Assembly (NCBI GenBank): GCA_011682595.1
Contig: JAACEH010000062.1
Coordinates: forward strand, 1 to 7,919
DNA length: 7,919 bases
Direction: 5' to 3'
Source of the DNA: Anaerolineaceae bacterium
Lineage (GTDB): Bacteria > Planctomycetota > Phycisphaerae > FEN-1346 > JAACEH01
Shown: positions 1 to 5,574 of the stretch, piece by piece
Layout of the letters: each line of letters opens with the position of its first letter
How positions within the stretch are numbered: position 1 is the stretch's first letter
Translations under genes and position numbers: made by a program
Notes under the pieces: generated by a model
Database searches by the model: none
Told to the model about the DNA's origin: nothing
The model's input: only the letters and a program-made list of their open reading frames with translations

Positions 1-278
1 AGGGCCTGGATGCAGCGGGCCATCAGGGCCGAGGCGATGCCGCGGCGGCGATAGTCCGGATGGACCATGAGCATGCCGATCCACCCGGTCCGCGTGCCGT
101 AGCTGATGACGCTGGCCGTGGCACACAGCCAGCCGGCCTCTTCGGCCACAAAGACTCCGCCCGGCTCCAGGTCCAGCAAGCGCCGCCAATCGGCGGCCAC
201 CTGGTTCCACCCCGCCTCTCGGCAAAGCTCCAGGCCGTCGGCCACGTCGTCGACAGTCATGGCCCGCAGTTCGGCCAT
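1..278 (-). CDS. GNAT-family N-acetyltransferase, partial (C-terminus beyond window edge)
   Basis: Reading the minus strand from ATG at 278 gives 92 codons with no stop before the window edge, starting MAELRAMTVDDVADGLELCR. The pattern fits the GNAT fold, which transfers an acetyl group from acetyl-CoA to an amine. It begins with a beta strand and helix. A central strand follows (GVFVAEEAGWLCATASV, about residues 41-57), then the strand IGMLMVHPDYR (67-77) and the acetyl-CoA pyrophosphate loop R77-x-x-G80-x-A82 in RRRGIAS. The substrate is unknown. A stop lies in frame 13 codons upstream (the TGA of the isomerase gene at 318-320), so 278 is the first ATG available. A GGGGAG sequence lies about 11 bases before it. 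It follows the isomerase by 39 bp and is probably the third gene of that operon. The family call is firm; the substrate is not. Confidence 0.85.
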   Translation of the reverse strand, partial: MAELRAMTVDDVADGLELCREAGWNQVAADWRRLLDLEPGGVFVAEEAGWLCATASVISYGTRTGWIGMLMVHPDYRRRGIASALMARCIQA

Positions 279-317
279 CGTTGGCCAGTCTCCCCAATTC
301 GGGCTCTCCGGGTGAAA

Positions 318-1208
318 TCAGGAGAGCTTGTCGCCGTGGCCGACCTCGGCGATCAGCTTCATGAACCGCCGCCCGTACTCCACGTAGCTGTCGTACATCA
401 CCTGCTCGTCCGACTTGACGCTGCTGTTGTGATGGACGACGGCCAGGTGCGGCTCCATGGAGAAACCGCCCTCGTAACCGTTGTCCAGAAGGTCCTTGAC
501 AATTCGCTTCACGTCGCCGTCACCTTCGCCGGCATAGGTGCAGACCAGCTTGTCGCCGTCGGCGTCGTAATGCCCGTCCTTGATATGCACGTATACGACG
601 TGCGCTTTGACGTTCGTGTAGAATTCCCAGGACGATTGCCGGGGACAGGGCTGCGGCTTGGAGCGGTCGGCCGAGCCAACCGGGTTGCCGGTGTCGAAGA
701 CAAGTTTCAGGCCCGGCACGTTTTCGACCAGCTTCATGGTGTAGGTCCAGCCCAGGCCGCCGTAGTTCATGCAGTTCTCATGGACCATGGTCAGCCCGGC
801 ATCGGCGAACCGTTTCTGGAGTTCTCTCATGCGGCGAAAGCGTTCCTCTTCCATCTGGTCGTCCGGCTCGCGGCCGGCCAGCACGGCGTAACTCATCACC
901 CGAATCAATTTGCAGTCCAGCCGCTGCATGCGGGCGATGGCCCGCCGGACCTCGGCCAGTGTCTCGTCGAAGGGGTCGGTGATCTGTTTGCCCCAGTTGG
1001 CGATGGCCGAGCCGAAACAATTGATGGCCAGGCCCGCGGCTTCGAGTTTTTCGCACAGGGCGTCGAAGGCGGCATCGCTGATGTCGTGAATGTTGGCCTG
1101 CCCGTCGATCTTGCGGGCCTCGATGAACTTCCAGCCCAACTCTCTGGTGGCCTTGATCTGGGTCTCGACGCCCACTCCCGCTTCGTCGGCAAATCCGGTC
1201 AGGTACAT
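318..1208 (-). CDS. sugar phosphate isomerase/epimerase (xylose isomerase-like TIM barrel)
   Basis: The 296-aa protein has the length and motif order of the AP-endonuclease-2/xylose-isomerase-like TIM-barrel family, whose members isomerise, epimerise or dehydrate sugars and inositol derivatives using a divalent metal. The likely metal ligands are visible in the usual order: E144 in VHEN, D172 in FDTGN, H208 in VHIKD and E252 in MEPH. The loop GEGDGD (227-232) before the last strands is also typical. The N-terminus MYLTGFADEAGVGVETQIKA is a standard first strand and helix. There is no signal peptide, so it should be cytoplasmic. AAGGAG at 1217-1222 sits 8 bases before the ATG and fixes the start. 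It lies 56 bp after a Gfo/Idh/MocA gene and 39 bp before a GNAT gene. Pairing with an oxidoreductase is common for this family and suggests successive steps on one sugar or cyclitol. The exact substrate cannot be assigned. Confidence 0.9.
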   Translation of the reverse strand: MYLTGFADEAGVGVETQIKATRELGWKFIEARKIDGQANIHDISDAAFDALCEKLEAAGLAINCFGSAIANWGKQITDPFDETLAEVRRAIARMQRLDCKLIRVMSYAVLAGREPDDQMEEERFRRMRELQKRFADAGLTMVHENCMNYGGLGWTYTMKLVENVPGLKLVFDTGNPVGSADRSKPQPCPRQSSWEFYTNVKAHVVYVHIKDGHYDADGDKLVCTYAGEGDGDVKRIVKDLLDNGYEGGFSMEPHLAVVHHNSSVKSDEQVMYDSYVEYGRRFMKLIAEVGHGDKLS

Positions 1209-1264
1209 TACGCATGCTCCTTAAATCATCGGCGGAAAAACTCCACCTCGTGCTACCGGCCCCG

Positions 1265-2317
1265 TCAGGCCACCTCGACCCAACCACCGTCCTGATGCGA
1301 CCGGTAAATGCCCAGCACAACCTCCACTGCATGGCGGGCCGAAGCGGCCGTGACGAACGGCCGGCCGCCGCCACGAACAGCGGCCACGAAATCGGCGATC
1401 TGCTCCGGATGCGTCGTCCCGTAGTGCCGCCTGCCCAGGGCGACGCGCTTCTCATTATAACACTCGGCCAACTCCTGTTCGACCCGGCGGCATAAATCCT
1501 GGTCGGCGAAACAGACCTTCAGCCCCTGCCCGGCCCGAAGCTCGACCGACCCTTGCGATCCGTGCAATGAAATCGTGGGCTCCCAGCCGATGTGACTGCT
1601 ACAGGTGGCCTCGATGGTGCCCAGGGCGCCGGAGGTCATCCGCAGCACCGCCACGGCTGTGTCCTCGGCCTCCATCGAGTCACCGTGCGTCAGGTTGGCA
1701 AAGGCGCCGCTGACGGCCTTCGCCCCGCCGGTGATCCAAAGCAGGGCGTCGATGAAATGAATGGCCTGGTTGATGAGCACCGCGCCGCCCTCTTCGGCCC
1801 AGGTCCCGCGCCAGCGGTCGGCCCGGTAATAGTCCGGCGTCCTCTGGCAGCGGACCTGCGTGCCCGCGGTCAGCAGGTCGCCCAGGGCCTGCTCGTCGAC
1901 CAGCCGCTTGAGCAGTTGGATGTCGCGGTCGAAGCGGTGCTGGAACACGCCGCCAAAGACCAGCTCGGGCCGCTTGGCGTGGGCCGTGAACATGGCCTCC
2001 AACCCTTCGCTGTCTGCGGCCAGGGCCTTCTCGCAGAGAACGTGTTTGCCGGCTTCCAGGGCGGCCACGGTGATCGGCGAGTGGCTGCCGTGGTCGGTGC
2101 AGACCGAGATGCAGTCGACCCCCCGGTCGGCCAGCACCTCGGCGTAGTCGGTCGTCACGTTGGGGGCCTTGTGCTTTTCGGCCAGACGGCGGGCCTTCTC
2201 CTCAACCAGGTCGCAGGTCCAGGCGATCTCCACGCCGTCGATAAGATCGTAGCTTTCGGCATGCACCGGGGCGATAACTCCACAGCCGATGATGCCGACC
2301 CTAAGTTTCTGTGACAC
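1265..2317 (-). CDS. Gfo/Idh/MocA-family NAD(P)-dependent oxidoreductase
   Basis: From a GTG at 2317 this gives 350 aa, normal for the family, which oxidises or reduces hydroxyl groups of sugars and cyclitols with a bound nicotinamide cofactor. The N-terminal Rossmann domain opens with RVGIIGCGVIA (residues 6-16, the GxGxxA dinucleotide loop). HVLCEKALAAD follows near 92-102; K97 fits the catalytic lysine of the EKP motif, but the usual proline is alanine here. The C-terminal domain carries EGGAVLINQAIHFIDALLW (176-194), with H187 and D190 in the usual active-site places. The frame stays open to a TTG at 2404, but the extra 29 residues are Gly/Pro-rich and unlike the family. AAGGGAG precedes the GTG, and a TTGACA promoter lies so close to 2404 that the TTG would have almost no leader. 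It probably heads an operon with the isomerase and GNAT genes. Confidence 0.9.
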   Translation of the reverse strand: MSQKLRVGIIGCGVIAPVHAESYDLIDGVEIAWTCDLVEEKARRLAEKHKAPNVTTDYAEVLADRGVDCISVCTDHGSHSPITVAALEAGKHVLCEKALAADSEGLEAMFTAHAKRPELVFGGVFQHRFDRDIQLLKRLVDEQALGDLLTAGTQVRCQRTPDYYRADRWRGTWAEEGGAVLINQAIHFIDALLWITGGAKAVSGAFANLTHGDSMEAEDTAVAVLRMTSGALGTIEATCSSHIGWEPTISLHGSQGSVELRAGQGLKVCFADQDLCRRVEQELAECYNEKRVALGRRHYGTTHPEQIADFVAAVRGGGRPFVTAASARHAVEVVLGIYRSHQDGGWVEVA

Positions 2318-2327
2318 GCTCAGGTCA

Positions 2328-2334
2328 CTCCCTT
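2328..2334 (-). promoter_or_regulatory. ribosome binding site that decides the GTG start at 2317
   Basis: On the minus strand this reads AAGGGAG, 10 bases before GTG at 2317. No comparable sequence precedes the upstream TTG at 2404. The conserved Rossmann strand begins five codons after this GTG, as expected for the family. Confidence 0.6.
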
Positions 2335-2416
2335 GCGGCTCTCGGGCCGCAACCGTACCGGTCCCGGGCTGGGGGCCTGTCGCCGACTCGCCCGGGTGCA
2401 GCAATGAATCCGGACA

Positions 2417-2444
2417 AGTTTAGGCCGCTCTCTCAGGATGTCAA
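2417..2444 (-). promoter_or_regulatory. sigma70-type promoter for the oxidoreductase-isomerase-GNAT operon
   Basis: On the minus strand a perfect TTGACA (2444-2439) is followed after 16 bases by TAAACT (2422-2417), which matches the -10 consensus at 4 of 6 positions. Transcription would start near 2410, giving a leader of roughly 90 bases before GTG 2317. It lies in the 213-bp gap after the MttB-family gene, so the downstream genes can be expressed on their own. I found no convincing terminator in that gap, so read-through from the MttB-family gene remains possible. Confidence 0.5.
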
Positions 2445-2530
2445 CCCGGCAGACGGCCGTTTCCTGATTTTGTGACCGCCGCCCAACAACTTTCCGTGAT
2501 GCCGCCGGGGCGACAGGCCTCCGTCAAACC

Positions 2531-3937
2531 TCACGCCCGGCGCTTCAGGTGCTTCTGCTCGATGGCCAGCAGGTCTTTGCTTTGCTGATCGCTCAGGTGT
2601 TGTGGCGGATCGCCGGAGAGGATCTCTTCGACCCGCCGGGCGGCCCGTTCGGACAGGCTGGTGGCCCCCTGCCCCTGCCAGGTCTCGCGCCTGGTTCGGG
2701 CCAGGAGGTTCGACTCGCTGAGTTCGCTGCGGAAGTGCTTCAGCGTGTGCTCATGGCCCAGAAAGTCCTCGCCGCCGACGACGTGGTCGCGAATGACATC
2801 GTAGGCCAGCGACTCCTCGTTTACGGCGAAACCGTCCCACCAGCGAAGCAGGGCCCGGGCCACCTCGTCGTCGGTCACCAGTTGCACCGGCGAAAGAGTC
2901 TTTTCGCTTTCCAGTTGGCCCATGCCCCAGATGACGTTGACGCCGCCGGCCACGTGGGCCAGGCCGGTCAGCATTTTCTCCATCGAGGCCTGCTCGTCGT
3001 CGAGAAAAGAGTCGGTGCACATCCACGATGCGCTGGGCAACTCGTAGTGGGCGGCCAGTCGGGCCCCGGCCAAGGCCATCAGGCCGCACTCGGCCGTGCC
3101 CGAAAGACAGGTTCCGCTTCGCATCTCGGTCATGTGGGCAAAGCCCAGGTTGTGCACCACCGGGCGGCCGGGCTCCAGCAACTGGGTCAGCACCACCCCG
3201 GCCAGGATCTCGGCGTTGGCCAGGGCCACGGCCCCGGCCAGGGTGACCGGGCTGGTCGCCCCGGCGATCGGCTCGCCGTTGAGCATCACGGGGATGCCCC
3301 GGCCCGCCGTGCCCCGCCAAAGGTCGGTCGAAATCTGCGACCAGTGCAGCGGGCAGAGGCACGAGTAGCCGAACGAAACCAGCGGCCGGTCCACCAGAGG
3401 CCGGCCATCGGCCAGCACCTCGGCCATCTCCAGGATGGGCGCGATTCCCTCGGCCGTAAAGAGCAACGGCCGCAAATGCTTGGCGGTGTTCTCGGCCATG
3501 ATGCGAAAGCCGACGAAGTCGCGGCACTGCGGCGGCACGTCCTCGAGGCTGGTTCCGACCACGGCCAGCAGCGAATCCAGCGTGTCGGCCACGCGGCAGA
3601 ATTCGGCCAGGTCCTTCTTGGTAATGGGCCGACAGTCGCGGCCGGTCACGTAGTTCAGGGCCGCCCCGGTCCAGAAGGTCGGGCGGCTGCCCGGACCGAC
3701 CGCCGTCACCTGGCCCGCCAGGTCGCTGTAGCGCGCCTCGGCGGGGGCCATGGCCACCAGCTCGCGGACCATCTGCTCGGGCAGGCGCAGGCGGTCGGCC
3801 TCGTGGCCCGGCCTGGCGCCGGCGGCAATGGCCTGCTCGCCCAGGGCCTGGTCGTCGACGCGAACGCCGAGTTCGCTCAGAATGCGGATACTGGTGCGAT
3901 CGATTTGCTCAATGTCACTGAGGGTGAGTTGAAACAT
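2531..3937 (-). CDS. MttB-family (trimethylamine methyltransferase superfamily) protein, non-pyrrolysine
   Basis: The 468-aa protein matches the MttB superfamily in length and motif order. These enzymes move a methyl group from a quaternary or tertiary amine to a cob(I)alamin protein. Visible landmarks are the N-terminal helix and LSELGVRVDD (20-29), LRLPEQMVRELVAMAP (50-65), the barrel core PIAGATSPVTLAGAVALANA (223-242), DDEQASMEKMLTGLAHVAGG (313-332), LESEKTLSPVQLVTDDEV (342-359) and GGEDFLGHEHTLKHFRSE (388-405). Archaeal MttB reads an in-frame UAG as pyrrolysine; this frame has no internal UAG and ends in TGA. It therefore belongs with the pyrrolysine-free homologues, characterised members of which demethylate compounds such as glycine betaine, proline betaine or carnitine. 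The substrate here is unknown. The frame is open to 4042, but AAGGGAGGT five bases before ATG 3937 and the start of homology at MFQLTLSDIE settle the start. No corrinoid protein or reactivase gene is in the window. Confidence 0.9.
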   Translation of the reverse strand: MFQLTLSDIEQIDRTSIRILSELGVRVDDQALGEQAIAAGARPGHEADRLRLPEQMVRELVAMAPAEARYSDLAGQVTAVGPGSRPTFWTGAALNYVTGRDCRPITKKDLAEFCRVADTLDSLLAVVGTSLEDVPPQCRDFVGFRIMAENTAKHLRPLLFTAEGIAPILEMAEVLADGRPLVDRPLVSFGYSCLCPLHWSQISTDLWRGTAGRGIPVMLNGEPIAGATSPVTLAGAVALANAEILAGVVLTQLLEPGRPVVHNLGFAHMTEMRSGTCLSGTAECGLMALAGARLAAHYELPSASWMCTDSFLDDEQASMEKMLTGLAHVAGGVNVIWGMGQLESEKTLSPVQLVTDDEVARALLRWWDGFAVNEESLAYDVIRDHVVGGEDFLGHEHTLKHFRSELSESNLLARTRRETWQGQGATSLSERAARRVEEILSGDPPQHLSDQQSKDLLAIEQKHLKRRA

Positions 3938-3942
3938 GATTG

Positions 3943-3951
3943 ACCTCCCTT
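3943..3951 (-). promoter_or_regulatory. strong ribosome binding site that decides the start at 3937
   Basis: On the minus strand this reads AAGGGAGGT, near the anti-Shine-Dalgarno ideal, with a 5-base spacer to ATG 3937. It excludes the longer reading from 4042, whose 35 additional residues are Cys/Arg-rich and unlike this family. Confidence 0.75.
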
Positions 3952-4037
3952 GGTTGCTTGATTCCAACTTCCGACCGCTGCCCGCCGGGCACAAACGCCG
4001 GGCGCACACCGGTGACCAAAACAAGCACTTCAGGCAG

Positions 4038-4057
4038 GCCATCTACTGCAAGATGGC
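4038..4057. repeat. 7-bp perfect inverted repeat in the leader of the MttB-family gene
   Basis: GCCATCT (4038-4044) and AGATGGC (4051-4057) flank the 6-base loop ACTGCA. It sits about 100 bp upstream of ATG 3937, in the 242-bp gap (3938-4179) after the short oxidoreductase gene. It could be an operator or an RNA hairpin. The nearest T-rich stretch on the minus strand is about 16 bases beyond the stem, too far for a standard terminator. Apart from this and the ribosome binding site I see nothing clear in the gap, including no good -35/-10 pair. Confidence 0.35.
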
Positions 4058-4179
4058 AACCTTGGGACGTCTGCCCCACGGACCTCTGGTTCGGCCCCGG
4101 GGTCGTCGAACTAGCCCTGAATTGGGTGGCGGCAAAGCCGGTCTCTCCAATCGTGATTTGCTGGCCGGACGGTTGCCGT

Positions 4180-5040
4180 TCAGACCTCGTAACGAGCCGT
4201 CTTGCCGCTGCTCAGACTCTCGCGAACCGCTTCCATGACCACCAGCGGGGCGAGCAACTCGCGGCCCGCCAAGTCTTCAGCCCCATGGAAGAAACCAACG
4301 ACGCGGCGCGCCACCTGTTCCTGCATGCCGCCCAGGGGGACGATTGTGGCGATCGAGTTGTGATCGACGAAGCCGATCAGGCTGAAGGGCGGATACTTCG
4401 CGCTGAGCTGTATGGTGACGATCTGCCCGTCGTCCAGGGCCGAGCGCACATGCAACTGCGAGCCGATCTCGGCGGCCAGCAATTCGCCGCCGGTCAGGCC
4501 GAATACCTCCAGCAGCAGTTCGATCGAGTGGACGGCGTAGAAATACCAGCCGCCATACTCGTTCGTGTTGTCGCCGTGACCGTTGATGGCCCCGCCATAT
4601 TTCTCGGCGTCGATGGCCTGAAGCTGCTTCTTGAATTCGACTACCTCGGGCACTACGCGCAGCCCCGAGAAACTTGTCAGCCGGGCGCCGTGTTTGTCGG
4701 CCAGGGCGACCAGAGCCGCGGCGTCGGTCAGGGAGTTGGCTAAAGGTTTGTCCACAAAAACCGGCAGGCCGGCCTCGATGAACGGGCGGGCCTCGGCCAG
4801 GTGGCGGTCGCCGGCCCGGGAGCCTACGACCACGCCGTCGATGAGGCCGATCATCTCCTCGGGCGCCTCGACGATGTTCTCGATCCGCCCCTTCTCCTGG
4901 ACCACTTTGGCCCGCTCCGGGTCGCGGCCCCAGAGGTGCGTGAACTTCGCCTCGGGAAGCTCTGCGGGGGGTTCCACGTTAACCATGCGGGTAAGCTGAT
5001 CGGCATGGGAGCTGTCAAGACCGACGTAACCGAGTTTCAT
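4180..5040 (-). CDS. Gfo/Idh/MocA-family oxidoreductase, short form with GLDSSHA N-terminus
   Basis: The 286-aa protein keeps the two-domain layout of the Gfo/Idh/MocA family. It has an N-terminal nucleotide-binding domain with the VDKPLANS segment (96-103; K98 is the expected catalytic lysine of the (E/D)KP motif), then an alpha/beta domain in which YAVHSIELLLEVFG (168-181) places H171 and E174 where the family usually has H and D. Two things are unusual. The opening strand reads KLGYVGLDSSHADQL, so the standard GxGxxG/A cofactor loop is replaced by VGLDSSHA. The length is also about 50-90 residues below the norm, with a shortened C-terminal sheet. It may use the cofactor differently or act on a bound cofactor, or it may not be a redox enzyme. 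GAGGAG at 5050-5055 lies 9 bases before ATG 5040. It is the first gene leftward from the divergent gap and stands 242 bp before the MttB-family gene. Confidence 0.85.
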   Translation of the reverse strand: MKLGYVGLDSSHADQLTRMVNVEPPAELPEAKFTHLWGRDPERAKVVQEKGRIENIVEAPEEMIGLIDGVVVGSRAGDRHLAEARPFIEAGLPVFVDKPLANSLTDAAALVALADKHGARLTSFSGLRVVPEVVEFKKQLQAIDAEKYGGAINGHGDNTNEYGGWYFYAVHSIELLLEVFGLTGGELLAAEIGSQLHVRSALDDGQIVTIQLSAKYPPFSLIGFVDHNSIATIVPLGGMQEQVARRVVGFFHGAEDLAGRELLAPLVVMEAVRESLSSGKTARYEV

Positions 5041-5055
5041 GATCCGAGTCTCCTC

Positions 5056-5076
5056 TTATTAAATTATTAAAAATAT
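5056..5076. other. 21-bp A/T-only tract in the leader of the short oxidoreductase gene
   Basis: Every base from 5056 to 5076 is A or T, in otherwise GC-rich DNA, directly upstream of the GAGGAG ribosome binding site. On the minus strand it would form an unstructured, A/U-rich leader that could favour ribosome entry, or hold a weak second -10 box. Neither role can be proven from sequence. Confidence 0.4.
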
Positions 5077-5139
5077 CCGCCAAGCCGGGGCTGCGGCGGC
5101 AAGACGCACCATGGAGCCAACCCCCACAACAGCGGGCCA

Positions 5140-5168
5140 ATGCTACCGGCGAGACGGAGAGTTTGCAA
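5140..5168 (-). promoter_or_regulatory. candidate sigma70-type promoter for the short oxidoreductase gene
   Basis: On the minus strand TTGCAA (5168-5163) is separated by 17 bases from TAGCAT (5145-5140). Each box matches consensus at 4 of 6 positions. Transcription would begin near 5133, leaving a leader of about 93 bases that contains the A/T-only tract and the ribosome binding site. The -35 box lies inside the palindrome at 5161-5170. Confidence 0.4.
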
Positions 5169-5176
5169 ACGCGTTT
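5161..5176. promoter_or_regulatory. two overlapping 10-bp palindromes, candidate operator
   Basis: GTTTGCAAAC (5161-5170) is a perfect palindrome, and AAACGCGTTT (5167-5176) is a second perfect palindrome overlapping it by four bases. The first covers the candidate -35 box of the minus-strand promoter, where a bound repressor would block polymerase. The dyads resemble the kind of site bound by dimeric sugar-responsive regulators, but I cannot name the family and no regulator gene is in the window. Confidence 0.35.
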
Positions 5177-5246
5177 TGCCAAAAAATGACCGACTGGCAT
5201 CTCGGCGCCCGGTTTCCAGGGGTGCAGGTCACGTTTGTAGGTAGCG

Positions 5247-5366
5247 GGGCGCCATGGTCTGGCCTAGCCAGGCCATGACGAATGCTACTCTGCGAAGCCC
5301 GTATGGGCGAAGCACGGGCCTTGGGGAGATAATCACGGCCTGACCTCCGGCCAGACCGTGGCGCCC
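5247..5366. repeat. 18-bp long-range stem with a competing local hairpin
   Basis: GGGCGCCATGGTCTGGCC (5247-5264) pairs with 5349-5366 over 18 positions: 17 Watson-Crick pairs plus one T-G wobble at 5255/5358. The left arm can instead pair locally: CATGGTCTGGC (5253-5263) with GCCAGGCCATG (5267-5277), 11 pairs including one wobble, around the loop CTA. The two folds exclude each other. Inside the long fold, 5269-5278 pairs with 5333-5342. Confidence 0.75.
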
Positions 5367-5375
5367 AGACGCCCT

Positions 5376-5400
5376 CGTGGTCACAGACACCGTGACCACG
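5376..5400. repeat. 9-bp perfect hairpin inside the element
   Basis: CGTGGTCAC (5376-5384) and GTGACCACG (5392-5400) are exact inverse complements around the 7-base loop AGACACC. It stands between the long stem and the right terminal repeat, as an independent arm of the element. Confidence 0.75.
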
Positions 5401-5466
5401 GCACCCGCTTGCCCCCCGTCGGGTTTGTTGACCAGATCTACTCGACTTTACCTACAAACTCGACGT

Positions 5467-5505
5467 GCACCCACGGTTTTGGCGGAACCGGGTGCGGTCT
5501 TTTTT
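5467..5505 (+). terminator. rho-independent terminator at the right end of the element
   Basis: GCACCC (5467-5472) pairs with GGGTGC (5490-5495), continued after a 2-base bulge by GGTT (5475-5478) with AACC (5486-5489), around the loop TTGGCGG. Six Ts follow at 5500-5505. It works only in the plus direction, yet no plus-strand gene lies between it and the divergent minus-strand genes, so it would end a transcript from the element itself. Its 5' arm is also the outermost part of the right terminal repeat. Confidence 0.65.
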
Positions 5506-5518
5506 CGTCCAAGGTTGG

Positions 5519-5527
5519 TGGTAGAAT
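5519..5527 (+). promoter_or_regulatory. extended -10 promoter for the exported protein gene
   Basis: TGGTAGAAT reads as TG-N-TAGAAT, an extended -10 box with one departure from TATAAT. No good -35 box lies 16-18 bases upstream, where the T-run of the terminator falls; extended -10 promoters can work without one. Transcription would start near 5534, about 41 bases before ATG 5575. Confidence 0.45.
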
Positions 5528-5574
5528 GGATGGGCCATTGTTTTCCCGGCCACACGATCGGTAAGGAGTGAGTT

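Larger units (their letters stand above)
5220..5472. repeat. MITE-like or structured-RNA element with 24-bp terminal inverted repeats
   Basis: The ends 5220-5243 and 5449-5472 are inverted copies of each other, matching at 21 of 24 positions; each holds GGGTGCA and GTTTGTAGGTA read inward. Inside lie an 18-bp stem (5247-5264 with 5349-5366), a second stem within it (5269-5278 with 5333-5342, one mismatch), a 6-bp hairpin (5297-5302 with 5314-5319), a 9-bp hairpin (5376-5384 with 5392-5400) and a 5-bp one (5403-5407 with 5420-5424). It holds no convincing gene. CGGTTT occurs just outside both ends (5210-5215 and 5474-5479), possibly a target duplication, though a 6-base match may be chance. 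With no transposase present it would be non-autonomous if mobile. The alternative is a folded RNA; a terminator begins at its right end. Confidence 0.7.

Noticed and set aside
60..1295. Long open frame on the plus strand (411 codons)
   Set aside because: It lies antisense to the isomerase gene, which has family motifs and a good ribosome binding site. Its protein is Val/Gly/His-rich with no recognisable motif, a usual by-product of GC-rich codon use.
1592..2314. Plus-strand open frame of 240 codons
   Set aside because: It is antisense to the first Gfo/Idh/MocA gene, whose conserved motifs explain the region.
2490..2530. Possible terminator after the MttB-family gene (GC-rich dyad CGCC/GGCG)
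   Set aside because: The loop would be two bases or the stem very short, and no T-run follows on the minus strand.
2549..3943. Long open frame on the plus strand (464 codons)
   Set aside because: It is antisense to the MttB-family gene, is Gly/His/Gln-rich with no family motif, and lacks a ribosome binding site.
4093..4115. GTTCG...CGAAC inverted repeat around GGCCCCGGGG
   Set aside because: The stem is only 5 bp with a long GC-rich loop, which is expected by chance at this base composition.
5358..5571. Small plus-strand open frames in the divergent gap
   Set aside because: They run through the hairpins, right terminal repeat and terminator of the structured element and have no ribosome binding site or plausible protein.
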